27,605 nucleotides of DNA, from the NCBI GenBank assembly GCA_934373455.1, contig CAKRON010000025.1:1-27605 (forward strand), read 5' to 3'. Shown here in pieces: positions 7,523-14,943 of this stretch. The stretch's first letter is position 1. Every line of letters starts with the position of its first letter. The translations under genes and the position numbers were made by a program. Source of the DNA: an uncultured Marvinbryantia sp. (GTDB lineage Bacteria > Bacillota > Clostridia > Lachnospirales > Lachnospiraceae). The notes beneath the pieces were generated by a model. That model made no database searches. It was not told the DNA's origin and saw only the letters and a list, made by a program, of their open reading frames with translations.

Positions 7523-8005
7523 TCAATACTGTCGATGCTTATATTGCGTCAGCTTTATAATTCCAATCAGTGGAATCCATCCCGACAAATATCCAATCAC
7601 TTTCACTTCATCTGGATGTCTGTTTTCGAATTTACTGTAAATAGTAGTAAAACTGCTTCCCAGACAAAGAATCGTTAAAATCAGTTCCAGAATTCCTCCT
7701 ACACTTTCGATTCTCGAAACTACCAGTGTCAGAATCGGCCAGAATCGGAATAAATCAGTGGATATATCCCGATTGATCAAATATAGTCTGTTCTGTCCTG
7801 TTGCATCCCCGGTCACTTCTGCCAGCGCGTAATATCTCAAAATCGGAATCCATGCCATCCAGGCATTGTTATAGCCGCATATCTTAAACAGCCAGTAAAA
7901 CTCCAGCGATTCCCAGATATAAAAAGCCAGCCACAGTCCTCCGACAAACAATCCGATCATCAACGATGTGATACCTGCCAGCAGGGTTACAAACAACGTA
8001 ATCAT
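7523..8005 (-). CDS. Small multi-spanning membrane protein of unknown function
   Basis: About 160 aa with an N-terminal helix (MITLFVTLLAGITSLM), a second helix, and two hydrophobic stretches in the C-terminal half. The loop with CGYNNAWMAWIPILRYYALAEV resembles a family of Firmicutes membrane proteins of unknown function in which a G-x-x-AWxAxIP segment is conserved; I cannot name it further. The start is placed at ATG 8005 because AAAGGAGTGA lies directly upstream. The longer frame to 8071 runs through a hairpin-rich repeat and lacks a ribosome binding site. It is a single gene convergent with the lipid operon. Confidence 0.7.
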   Translation of the reverse strand: MITLFVTLLAGITSLMIGLFVGGLWLAFYIWESLEFYWLFKICGYNNAWMAWIPILRYYALAEVTGDATGQNRLYLINRDISTDLFRFWPILTLVVSRIESVGGILELILTILCLGSSFTTIYSKFENRHPDEVKVIGYLSGWIPLIGIIKLTQYKHRQY

Positions 8006-8022
8006 GTCTCTCACTCCTTTTT

Positions 8023-8200
8023 CAAGAATGCCTCGGCATTCTTGCTGCGAGATGCGCGTCATGCAATGCATGACATATTTCTTCTGCGCATCTCTGCAAT
8101 CCTGCCGGAGGCTATATCAGATGGGGATTGACTCCCACCACTGATACTGATTTGTTGCTCACCACCTACAGAGGTGGGAGTCATTTCACATCTGATATAA
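8023..8200. repeat. Structured intergenic element with nested inverted repeats (copy A)
   Basis: Three structures follow each other: a 10-bp hairpin CAAGAATGCC/GGCATTCTTG (8023-8044); a 9-bp stem GAGATGCGC/GCGCATCTC (8049-8057 with 8086-8094) enclosing the palindrome GTCATGCA-A-TGCATGAC; and a long structure with an 11-bp outer stem TATATCAGATG/CATCTGATATA (8113-8123 with 8189-8199) and an 11-bp inner stem TGACTCCCACC/GGTGGGAGTCA (8129-8139 with 8173-8183). The last 41 nt recur at 18351-18391, and CTGCGCATC with CTGCCGGAGGC recur at 16761-16780. It may be a non-autonomous mobile element or a small RNA; no transposase is present. The element and the AT-rich promoter region fill the 377-base gap before glgC. 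Confidence 0.7.
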
Positions 8201-8280
8201 GAATATCTGGAAATATTCTATCATATTTTTTCCTAAAAACACAGTACGAGAAAAATATTACATTAAATTTTTGACACAAT

Positions 8281-8308
8281 TTGACATACTTTTTACAAAA
8301 ATTATACA
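8281..8308 (+). promoter_or_regulatory. Candidate glgCD promoter
   Basis: A perfect -35 TTGACA (8281-8286), a 16-nt spacer and TATACA (8303-8308). A second TTGACA lies exactly 10 bp upstream at 8271-8276. The leader to the glgC ATG would be about 70 nt and very AT rich, with AGGGGG near 8367-8372. A further AT-rich stretch at 8331-8356 could hold a second start site, but no clean -35/-10 pair was found there. Confidence 0.6.
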
Positions 8309-8382
8309 AAAAACCTATTCCTTTTTGTTCAATTTGTGCTACAATATATTATATCCATGATATTTTAGGGGGATTATGAGAA

Positions 8383-9591
8383 ATGGCAAAAGAAATAATA
8401 GCAATGCTTCTTGCCGGTGGACAGGGCTCCCGATTATACGCTCTGACCCAGAATCTGGCAAAACCAGCGGTTCCTTTTGGCGGAAAATATCGTATTATCG
8501 ATTTTCCATTATCGAACTGCGTAAACTCTGGTATTGATACTGTCGGTGTACTGACTCAGTATCAGCCACTTGTTCTGAACGAATATATTGGAAATGGTCA
8601 GCCATGGGATCTTGACCGTGTTCACGGCGGTGTTCACGTACTCCCACCTTATCAGCAGGCAGCTGGTTCTGACTGGTATAAAGGTACTGCCAATGCAATT
8701 TATCAGAACATTTCTTTTATTGAACGTTACAATCCAAAGTACGTAATTATCCTGTCCGGAGATCAGATCTGCAAACAGGATTACAGTGATTTTCTTCGCT
8801 TCCACAAAGAAAAGAATGCAGAATTTTCTGTTGCAGTTATGGAAGTGCCATGGGACGAAGCTTCACGTTTTGGTCTGATGGTTGCTGACGAAGACGACAA
8901 AATTACAGAATTCCAGGAAAAACCGGCTCATCCAAAGTCTAATCTGGCTTCTATGGGTATCTACATATTTAACTGGGATGTTCTTAAAAAATATCTGGAA
9001 GAAGACGAAGCAGATCCGCAGTCTGAAAATGACTTTGGTAATAACATTATTCCAAACCTTCTTCGTGACGAACGTCGCATGTATGCATATCATTTCAGTG
9101 GTTACTGGAAAGATGTTGGAACTATCTCTTCCCTGTGGGAAGCTAATATGGAAGTTCTGGACCCGGAACACAGTGGAATCAACCTTTTTGATGATGACTG
9201 GAAAATCTTCAGCCGTAACAGCGGTATGACTGGTCATAAGATTGCTGCCGGTGCCATTGTTGAAAACTCCATGATCACAGACGGATGCCGTATTCACGGT
9301 ACAGTAAAACATTCTGTTTTATACTCCGGCGTAAAAGTTGAAGACGGTGCGATTGTAGAAGACGCTGTAGTTATGGGCGGTTCCGTTATCAAATCCGGTG
9401 CTGTTGTACGCCACTGTATTATTGCTGAAAAGGCTGTTATTGGCGAAAATGCAATTGTCGGTGCAGCTCCAACCGAGACCGAAAAAGGCGTTGCCACAGT
9501 CGGTCCTGGCGTATCCATTGGAGATGGCGCTATAGTTGGTCCAAATGCAATGGTAAGAGAAAATGTAGAAGGTGGTGAAGAAATATGTTAG
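8383..9591 (+). CDS. glgC: Glucose-1-phosphate adenylyltransferase, catalytic subunit
   Basis: Makes ADP-glucose and diphosphate from ATP and glucose-1-phosphate, the committed step of glycogen synthesis. The 402-aa protein has the nucleotide loop [12 protein letters not shown] (residues 12-23), [15 protein letters not shown], the [12 protein letters not shown] segment, [11 protein letters not shown] for glucose-1-phosphate binding, and a C-terminal left-handed beta-helix of hexapeptide repeats. ATG 8383 lies 10 nt after AGGGGG. The stop overlaps the glgD start. In Firmicutes GlgC usually works as a hetero-oligomer with GlgD. Confidence 0.95.
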   Translation: MAKEIIAMLLAGGQGSRLYALTQNLAKPAVPFGGKYRIIDFPLSNCVNSGIDTVGVLTQYQPLVLNEYIGNGQPWDLDRVHGGVHVLPPYQQAAGSDWYKGTANAIYQNISFIERYNPKYVIILSGDQICKQDYSDFLRFHKEKNAEFSVAVMEVPWDEASRFGLMVADEDDKITEFQEKPAHPKSNLASMGIYIFNWDVLKKYLEEDEADPQSENDFGNNIIPNLLRDERRMYAYHFSGYWKDVGTISSLWEANMEVLDPEHSGINLFDDDWKIFSRNSGMTGHKIAAGAIVENSMITDGCRIHGTVKHSVLYSGVKVEDGAIVEDAVVMGGSVIKSGAVVRHCIIAEKAVIGENAIVGAAPTETEKGVATVGPGVSIGDGAIVGPNAMVRENVEGGEEIC

Positions 9592-10727
9592 CATCCAGTA
9601 CAAGTGCACTTGGTATTATTTTTCCAAACAGTTATGACGCTTTGGTTCCGGAATTATCCAATGTACGTCTGATGGCTTCCATCCCTTTTGCAAGCCGTTA
9701 TCGTATGATTGACTTTATTCTTTCCAGCATGGTTAACTGTGGCATCAGCAACGTAACCGTGTTAGTACGTAACAATTACTTTTCCCTGATGGACCATCTT
9801 GGTTCCGGACGTGAATGGGATTTAACAAGAAAAAACGGTGGCCTTCATATTATTCCTCCATATGCTGAAAAGCAGAACAAGCTGTTTACCGGTCATGTAG
9901 AAGCTCTGGCCAACGTTCTTGAATTTTTAAGACATCAGACCGAAAAATATGTATTCCTTTCTGATGCCAATATTGCTGTAAATTTTGACTTCAAGGCTAT
10001 GCTCCAGGCTCACATTGACAACAATGCAGATGTCACTGCTGCTTATATTGCAGAAGAACTTCCTGCAAGTGCATTAAAACATACTGCAAATGACAGAGGT
10101 CTGTATTATACATTTGCTTTAACTGGTACAAGAATCAGCAAAATCTATATCAACCCGCGTGACACAGGAGTACAGAACTTCTCTATGAATATTTACTGTA
10201 TTGAACGTAAAAAGCTGATCGATATGATCAATACTGCATTTGTCCGCGGTCAGGTATACTTTGAACGTGATGTACTTGCTCCAAATCTGGAATCCCTCAA
10301 TGTACAGGGCTTCAAATACGAAGGTTATGCAGCACGTATCAGTGATATGAGATCTTATTTTAACGAAAACATGAAACTTCTGGATGATGAAAACCTGGAT
10401 GCTCTGTTCTCCGGCAATCCAATCTATACTAAGATTCGTGACGATAACCCAACCAGATACATTTCCGGTTCCGAAGCATCCAACGTCATGGTTGCTGACG
10501 GTTGTGTCATCGAAGGTCATGTGGAAAACAGTATCTTATTCAGAGGTGTAAAAATTGCCAAGGGTGCTGTTGTAAAGAATTGTATTCTGATGCAGGATAC
10601 CGTAATCGAAGAAGATGCCAGAGTAGACTACACCATCACAGATAAAAAAGTAGTCATCAGCTCCGGTAAAGAAATGAAAGGTGCCGATACTTTCCCATTA
10701 TACATTGCGAAAGGTCATCGGGTATAA
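9585..10727 (+). CDS. glgD: GlgD, regulatory subunit of ADP-glucose pyrophosphorylase
   Basis: A 380-aa GlgC paralogue. The nucleotide loop is lost: at the N-terminus [15 protein letters not shown] replaces the Gly-rich AGGxGxRL sequence, while [17 protein letters not shown] and the [10 protein letters not shown] segment are retained. The C-terminal beta-helix is present. In characterised Firmicutes systems GlgD has little or no activity alone and increases that of GlgC. ATG 9585 overlaps the glgC stop by seven bases (ATGTTAG), so translation is probably coupled. A strong terminator follows at 10733. Confidence 0.93.
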   Translation: MLASSTSALGIIFPNSYDALVPELSNVRLMASIPFASRYRMIDFILSSMVNCGISNVTVLVRNNYFSLMDHLGSGREWDLTRKNGGLHIIPPYAEKQNKLFTGHVEALANVLEFLRHQTEKYVFLSDANIAVNFDFKAMLQAHIDNNADVTAAYIAEELPASALKHTANDRGLYYTFALTGTRISKIYINPRDTGVQNFSMNIYCIERKKLIDMINTAFVRGQVYFERDVLAPNLESLNVQGFKYEGYAARISDMRSYFNENMKLLDDENLDALFSGNPIYTKIRDDNPTRYISGSEASNVMVADGCVIEGHVENSILFRGVKIAKGAVVKNCILMQDTVIEEDARVDYTITDKKVVISSGKEMKGADTFPLYIAKGHRV

Positions 10728-10732
10728 AAATT

Positions 10733-10767
10733 CAGGCTGTCCAATAAAATGGACAGCCTGTTTTTTT
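10733..10767. terminator. Intrinsic terminator between glgD and the convergent GTPase gene
   Basis: A perfect 10-bp stem CAGGCTGTCC/GGACAGCCTG with an 8-nt loop is followed by seven T on the plus strand. The last two T form part of the TAA stop (minus strand) of the neighbouring gene. The minus strand has AATTTTTAT after the stem, so it may act in both directions. Confidence 0.9.
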
Positions 10768-11710
10768 AATTAAAATATACAAGATCATCTTCTGGTGCTT
10801 CTGCCGGTTCATAACTGATGCCATACAGCACCGGTCCTTCTTCACCATAATCCTTCTGATATTCATAATGAATCTTTGCCGTCAGATAAATCCACTGACG
10901 TGTCTTCAGCTCTTTAACAAAATCGGCCTTGCACAGATATCCGATAAAACGAATGTCATCTGCACAACAGGTCATGGCATTTCTTCCGGGAACAATCATG
11001 CCCTCCGGCATTCTCCTGGACTTCATAACTTTAGCCAGAAAACGAACGGTTTTCCCTTCATAACGTTCCGGATTATCGGATGCATCCAAAAACCACAATC
11101 CGTAATCCATATCTTCAATGTCAATCACATCTGCATTAAAATCAAACGGTGGTACTTCTGCACCCGGATCAATCGGTTCTCCGTCATATGCCTCAAAATA
11201 TACCATTGCCTGTGGATTCAAACTGCGCACTGTTCTGCGGTAAGAATGAAGATCCATGCTTTCTGTGCAGCGATTAAAGATCACCATCTCTGTATACTGG
11301 AACATATTGCTGAACAGACTTCGCATGTTATTGAGATATACAGGGAACGTACTTCCATCAACCAGTGTAATTACCTGAGCAAGCACCAGACGTTCCATCT
11401 GTCCCCATTCAAATACCCATTTATAATCCCACATTCCGTTCATTTCAATAAAAATCTTCTTTGGTGTGTACTGACGAATACAATACTTAAGAAAATCTGT
11501 GTTCATCTTTTCTTCTTCATTCACTGTAATCATCGTAATATTATTGCCGCAAAGATCTTCATTATTATATTCAACTTCACCTTCTTCGCAAACGATCAGC
11601 AGGCAGCGCTGACCCTCTGTGAAGTCTTCATCCGTCACAATATCCTGAAGAAAACTGGTTTTTCCGCTCTCCAGAAACCCTGTGATCATATATACTGGAA
11701 TTTTCTGCAT
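10766..11710 (-). CDS. G3E-family (CobW-like) GTPase fused to a YcgQ/DUF1980-like C-terminal domain
   Basis: A 314-aa protein of two parts. Residues 1 to about 175 are a divergent COG0523 G domain: P-loop GFLESGKTS at 11-19, CEEGEVEYN in place of the ENExGE segment, IEMNG as a Walker B-like strand, and NRCTE at 146-150 where NKxD is expected. The CxCC metal motif of the family is missing. Residues from about 205 to 314 resemble the C-terminal domain of YcgQ-like (TIGR03943) proteins, with YEGKTVRFLAKV, GRNAMTCCADDIRFIG (Cys pair at 248-249), a TAKI strand and a GPVLY segment. It starts 14 nt after its upstream neighbour, another G3E GTPase, behind AAAAGGGGA. Metal trafficking, probably of zinc, is inferred from both domains and the neighbour. 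Confidence 0.78.
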   Translation of the reverse strand: MQKIPVYMITGFLESGKTSFLQDIVTDEDFTEGQRCLLIVCEEGEVEYNNEDLCGNNITMITVNEEEKMNTDFLKYCIRQYTPKKIFIEMNGMWDYKWVFEWGQMERLVLAQVITLVDGSTFPVYLNNMRSLFSNMFQYTEMVIFNRCTESMDLHSYRRTVRSLNPQAMVYFEAYDGEPIDPGAEVPPFDFNADVIDIEDMDYGLWFLDASDNPERYEGKTVRFLAKVMKSRRMPEGMIVPGRNAMTCCADDIRFIGYLCKADFVKELKTRQWIYLTAKIHYEYQKDYGEEGPVLYGISYEPAEAPEDDLVYFN

Positions 11711-11724
11711 AATTTCCCCTTTTC

Positions 11725-12948
11725 TTATTTCAGAAGAAACAGTTCTTCTAATTTATCTTCTTTTAAACCGGAACCAATTACGCAAAGTCTTCCTGTATAA
11801 TCTGCTGCCCCGGTACGGATCTCATATTCGCCCGGTACCAGATCAAAATGCATCCAGGTTCCATCTGTACAAGGTACCATACCTTTTGCTCTCAGTACCA
11901 TACCCAGTTCTTCTGATTCATTTAATGTTTTCAGGATATGCTCCAGTTCTTCTTTGCTGTACTTACGTGGAGTCTCTTTTCCCCATGAAGTAAACACCTC
12001 ATCTGCGTGATGATGGTGATGATCATGGTGATGTCCACATCCGCATTCTCCATCGTGGTGATGTTCATGCTCTTCATGGTCGTGGTCATGGTGATGTCCG
12101 CATCCACATTCTCCGTCATGATGATGTTCATGTTCTTCATGGTCGTGGTCATGGTGATGTCCGCATCCACATTCTCCATCGTGGTGATGTTCATGTTCTT
12201 CATGGTCATGATGGTGTCCGCATCCGCATTCTCCATCGTGATGATGTTCATGTTCTTCATGGTCGTGGTCATGGTGATGTCCGCATCCACATTCTCCATC
12301 GTGATGATGATGTTCATGCTCATGTTCTTCCATCAGTTCTTTTGCTAAAGAATGAGTTCCTTCAACTGCATCCAGAATCTGCTGACCTGTCAGCTCATCC
12401 CATGGTGTGGTAATAATAACAGCATTTGGATTCTTCTCACGTACAAGTGCTGCAGCTTCCATCTGCTTTTCCTCTGTCATACTCTGTGTTCTGCTTAAAA
12501 TAATAGCCCCTGCATTTTCTACCTGGTTGTTATAGAACTCTCCAAAAGTTCTCATATACATTTTAATCTTGGCAGCGTTTGCCACTGTGATCAGACTATT
12601 CACTTCAAGATGTGCTGCTTCTGCCGCATCCTCTACTGCTTTTCTTACGTCGGATAATTTGCCTACTCCGGATGGTTCGATGATAATACGATCCGGATGA
12701 TATTTTTCCGTCACTTCCTTCAGTGCTTTACCAAAATCTCCTACTAAAGAACAACAAATGCAGCCGGAATTCATCTCTGTGATGTTGATACCTGCTTCTT
12801 TCAGGAAACCTCCGTCGATACCAATCTCGCCAAACTCATTTTCAATCAGCACTACCTGCTGGTTTGCATATACATCCTTCAGCAGCTTCTTGATCAGCGT
12901 TGTCTTTCCTGCTCCTAAAAATCCTGAAATAATATCTACCTTTGTCAT
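11725..12948 (-). CDS. G3E-family (CobW/COG0523) GTPase, metallochaperone with His/Cys repeat insert
   Basis: A complete COG0523 protein: Walker A GFLGAGKTT (11-19, counted from the upstream ATG), ENEFGEIGID, the metal motif GCICC (64-68), EPSGVG (93-98), and a C-terminal CobW_C domain ending near residue 405. The base-recognition motif reads SRTQ where NKxD is usual. Between the domains, residues 211-316 are a His-rich insert with about 49 His and ten Cys. Family members deliver or store zinc, cobalt, nickel or iron; zinc is the usual suggestion for CxCC members. ATG 12948 is preferred over ATG 12954 because AAGAAGGA is 6 nt from the former and abuts the latter. It is the first gene of a two-gene unit under a consensus promoter at 13009. 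Confidence 0.92.
   Translation of the reverse strand: MTKVDIISGFLGAGKTTLIKKLLKDVYANQQVVLIENEFGEIGIDGGFLKEAGINITEMNSGCICCSLVGDFGKALKEVTEKYHPDRIIIEPSGVGKLSDVRKAVEDAAEAAHLEVNSLITVANAAKIKMYMRTFGEFYNNQVENAGAIILSRTQSMTEEKQMEAAALVREKNPNAVIITTPWDELTGQQILDAVEGTHSLAKELMEEHEHEHHHHDGECGCGHHHDHDHEEHEHHHDGECGCGHHHDHEEHEHHHDGECGCGHHHDHDHEEHEHHHDGECGCGHHHDHDHEEHEHHHDGECGCGHHHDHHHHHADEVFTSWGKETPRKYSKEELEHILKTLNESEELGMVLRAKGMVPCTDGTWMHFDLVPGEYEIRTGAADYTGRLCVIGSGLKEDKLEELFLLK
12007..12324 (-). repeat. Tandem repeats encoding a His/Cys metal-binding insert
   Basis: Five units are built around HHHDGECGCGHHHDHDHEEHE (21 residues, 63 bp). The second unit is two residues shorter, and the last ends in HHHDHHHHH. Each unit brings a CGC pair and about eight His. 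The units are nearly identical at DNA level, so unit number probably varies among strains by slippage or recombination in 63-bp steps without loss of frame. Confidence 0.93.
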
Positions 12949-13000
12949 GTTCATTCCTTCTTTCTATTCAAACATTCCCTGATTGTGCTAATTTCTCACT

Positions 13001-13015
13001 AACTAATCATTATAG
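13001..13015 (-). promoter_or_regulatory. Candidate Zur/Fur-family operator overlapping the -10
   Basis: The minus strand reads CTATAATGATTAGTT around the -10. Its 9-bp core TAATGATTA (13012-13004) is identical to the centre TAATNATTA of the Firmicutes Zur box and of the Fur 7-1-7 box; the outer bases match poorly. Binding here would cover the -10 and the start site. The gene downstream encodes a metallochaperone, which fits metal-responsive repression. Confidence 0.4.
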
Positions 13016-13037
13016 GTGAATCAACTGCTTCTGTCAA
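13009..13037 (-). promoter_or_regulatory. Perfect-consensus sigma-A promoter for the G3E GTPase pair
   Basis: On the minus strand TTGACA (13037-13032), a 17-nt spacer and TATAAT (13014-13009) match both hexamers fully. The TGA inside TTGACA is also the stop codon of the upstream fliB-like gene, so the promoter begins inside that gene. The leader to ATG 12948 would be about 55 nt. Confidence 0.85.
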
Positions 13038-14137
13038 CTTTCCCGATGCGCCAACAGCTCCATCAGGCTGCCAAAAGAAGCTTCCTCTCTTTTGTTCATC
13101 TGCTCTTCCATCTTATTTAAATTGAGATCTGAATGCTCCAGTTCTCTTGAATAGCGATATGCCAGACGTACTCTGTCTTCAAACTCCAAGTGTTCTCCTT
13201 TTTGAGCTTCACAGGCTCTGCAAAGTTCCTCCCAGATCAGGGTACTGACAATTGCCATCTTCGTTTTTGCCAGTGCATCTCCGTCATATACTGCACCGCA
13301 AAAATAAGTATATACATAATATACCACCATCTGCTCTATCTCATTCTCCGGTATATGTCCCGGGGAACAAAGCTGAGCACAGTTTTTCCAGATCTTTATG
13401 TCCTTTTTCCATCCATCATCCAGAACTTCCCATTCATCCGGCAGATTCAACAGATTTTCTGCCTGATTGCTGCATGATTCAGACATAATCTTTCTCTGTA
13501 TTTTCGCCTGTGACTGGGGCGTCTGAAAACGTTCCAGATAATTTTCTATATCAAACGTTTTTCCTGCATGAATCCGATTCTGCACATCGTGAGCCAGCAC
13601 CAGAGCCAATGCCATTCTCATATGCACAGGATTTTCCCTGTTCTGGAGGATTCTTATCATAGCCGCTCTGGTATCCTGAAGTGCAGAATACAAAAAGAAA
13701 TCAAATCCATCTTCTTCCTCTTCTTTTTCATCTTCTGCACTCCGCATAGCTACCGGTTCCTGCTTTCCAAGGATCAAACCAGCTACAGCCGGGCAGGACA
13801 TGGACAGCGTAACTTCTCTCTCATTTTCAAATTCTTCTATGTGCCGCGGATATTTCCGGCAGGTTGCACACATCATTTCCGGTCCTGCTTCTATATGCAT
13901 ATCACATAAATTATCTTCATTTAAAAATGCGCAGCGTTTCTTTTCATACTGTAAAAAAGTGTCTTCTTTCCAGTTGACGGAATTGCGAATTCGATTCCCA
14001 AAATTTCCTTTCACTTTTCGATATTTTGCTAATGATTTTTCATCTATCACAATCTGCCATCCTGCACAACATGTGGCAGGACAGACTCCAGCCAGACATT
14101 GGAATTTCTTATAATAATCCGGTACCGTATATCTCAT
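13034..14137 (-). CDS. FliB-like (flagellin lysine N-methylase family) Cys-rich protein
   Basis: A 367-aa protein with the N-terminal cysteine arrangement of the FliB/YkgJ group: C14, C19, C23-C24 in FQCLAGVCPATCCAGW, then KRCAFLNEDNLCDMH, and MMCATCRKYPR, then SMSCPAV. These cysteines are thought to bind an iron-sulfur cluster or another metal. FliB methylates flagellin lysines in Salmonella, but many Clostridia carry homologues away from flagellar genes, and there are none here. ATG 14137 follows GAAAGG at 10 nt. It starts 17 nt after the HAD gene and may be the last gene of the LysR-HAD-HAD unit. Substrate unknown. Confidence 0.82.
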   Translation of the reverse strand: MRYTVPDYYKKFQCLAGVCPATCCAGWQIVIDEKSLAKYRKVKGNFGNRIRNSVNWKEDTFLQYEKKRCAFLNEDNLCDMHIEAGPEMMCATCRKYPRHIEEFENEREVTLSMSCPAVAGLILGKQEPVAMRSAEDEKEEEEDGFDFFLYSALQDTRAAMIRILQNRENPVHMRMALALVLAHDVQNRIHAGKTFDIENYLERFQTPQSQAKIQRKIMSESCSNQAENLLNLPDEWEVLDDGWKKDIKIWKNCAQLCSPGHIPENEIEQMVVYYVYTYFCGAVYDGDALAKTKMAIVSTLIWEELCRACEAQKGEHLEFEDRVRLAYRYSRELEHSDLNLNKMEEQMNKREEASFGSLMELLAHRES

Positions 14138-14154
14138 CTTCTTCCAGCCTTTCT

Positions 14155-14943
14155 CTATAACAGTGTCTTCAGTACATTTAATACACTGTTTTTATTTGCA
14201 TCCGGAAGAATATGATGGCATACTGCTTTTACCTCTTCTCTTGCATCAGCCACAGCATAACTTTCTCCTGCGCATTTCAACATACTGATGTCATTATGAT
14301 TATCTCCAAATGCCATTGTTTCTTCCGGTCTGACACCCAGTTTCTTCTGAAGTTCCATCAGTGCATTTCCTTTCTCTGCTCCAGGCGCTGTAAAATCAAT
14401 CCAATGCTCACCAGCTGCCGTAACCGTTGCTTTTCCGGCAAACACCTTCTTCGCCGGTTCAGCCGCCACTCCTGCATCCTGATCCTCTACATAGGCAGAT
14501 ATTTTCACCAGTGGTTGTTCTAATTTCAACACATCATCCAGTTCCTCAATGGAAATCTGATACCCCTCTCTTAACCATTTCAGCATCTGAGAATCTTTGC
14601 TGTCTGTATAATCAGCTTTCGGTGATGTCACCAGATAAAAGGTATTTTTCATACCCCGGATATAAGTTATGATATCTCGAACAGTATCCGCAGCAATTGA
14701 TCTGCACGCCAATACCTCTCCCTGATAAGACACATATCCACCATTATTTGTAATAAAATAAATATCATCTTTCACTGGTTCAAAAACATGCTGTACGCTG
14801 TTCATCTGACGCCCGCTTGCCGCTGCAAATACAATTCCTTTTGCTTTCAACTCTCGAATTACATCATATAACTCCGGATTCAAATCTGCCGTTCCTTCCG
14901 GCAGTAATGTTCCATCTACATCGGATACTATCAATTTAATCAT
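14155..14943 (-). CDS. Cof-type HAD-superfamily phosphatase (first of two adjacent)
   Basis: A 262-aa HAD IIB hydrolase. Motif I is SDVDGTLLPEG at the N-terminus with the nucleophile Asp, motif II lies near AAASGRQ, and motif IV is FGDNHNDISMLKCAG. These enzymes dephosphorylate sugar phosphates or cofactors such as FMN and pyridoxal phosphate; specificity cannot be read from sequence. The start at ATG 14943 is chosen because GGAGGAG precedes it; the longer open frame upstream lies inside the neighbouring gene. It overlaps the end of that second HAD gene by eight bases, so the pair is translationally linked. Confidence 0.9.
   Translation of the reverse strand: MIKLIVSDVDGTLLPEGTADLNPELYDVIRELKAKGIVFAAASGRQMNSVQHVFEPVKDDIYFITNNGGYVSYQGEVLACRSIAADTVRDIITYIRGMKNTFYLVTSPKADYTDSKDSQMLKWLREGYQISIEELDDVLKLEQPLVKISAYVEDQDAGVAAEPAKKVFAGKATVTAAGEHWIDFTAPGAEKGNALMELQKKLGVRPEETMAFGDNHNDISMLKCAGESYAVADAREEVKAVCHHILPDANKNSVLNVLKTLL

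Noticed and set aside
8006..8071. Extended N-terminus of the small membrane protein
   Set aside because: The 22 extra codons run through the hairpin element, while AAAGGAG stands right before the internal ATG at 8005.
10868..11800. 310-codon plus-strand frame opposite the GTPase fusion gene
   Set aside because: The minus strand encodes recognisable G3E and YcgQ-like motifs with a ribosome binding site; the plus frame is a shadow rich in His, Cys and Ile.
12007..12348. Plus-strand Met/Val/Phe-rich frame opposite the metal GTPase
   Set aside because: It is the reverse reading of the His-rich repeats and has no independent support.
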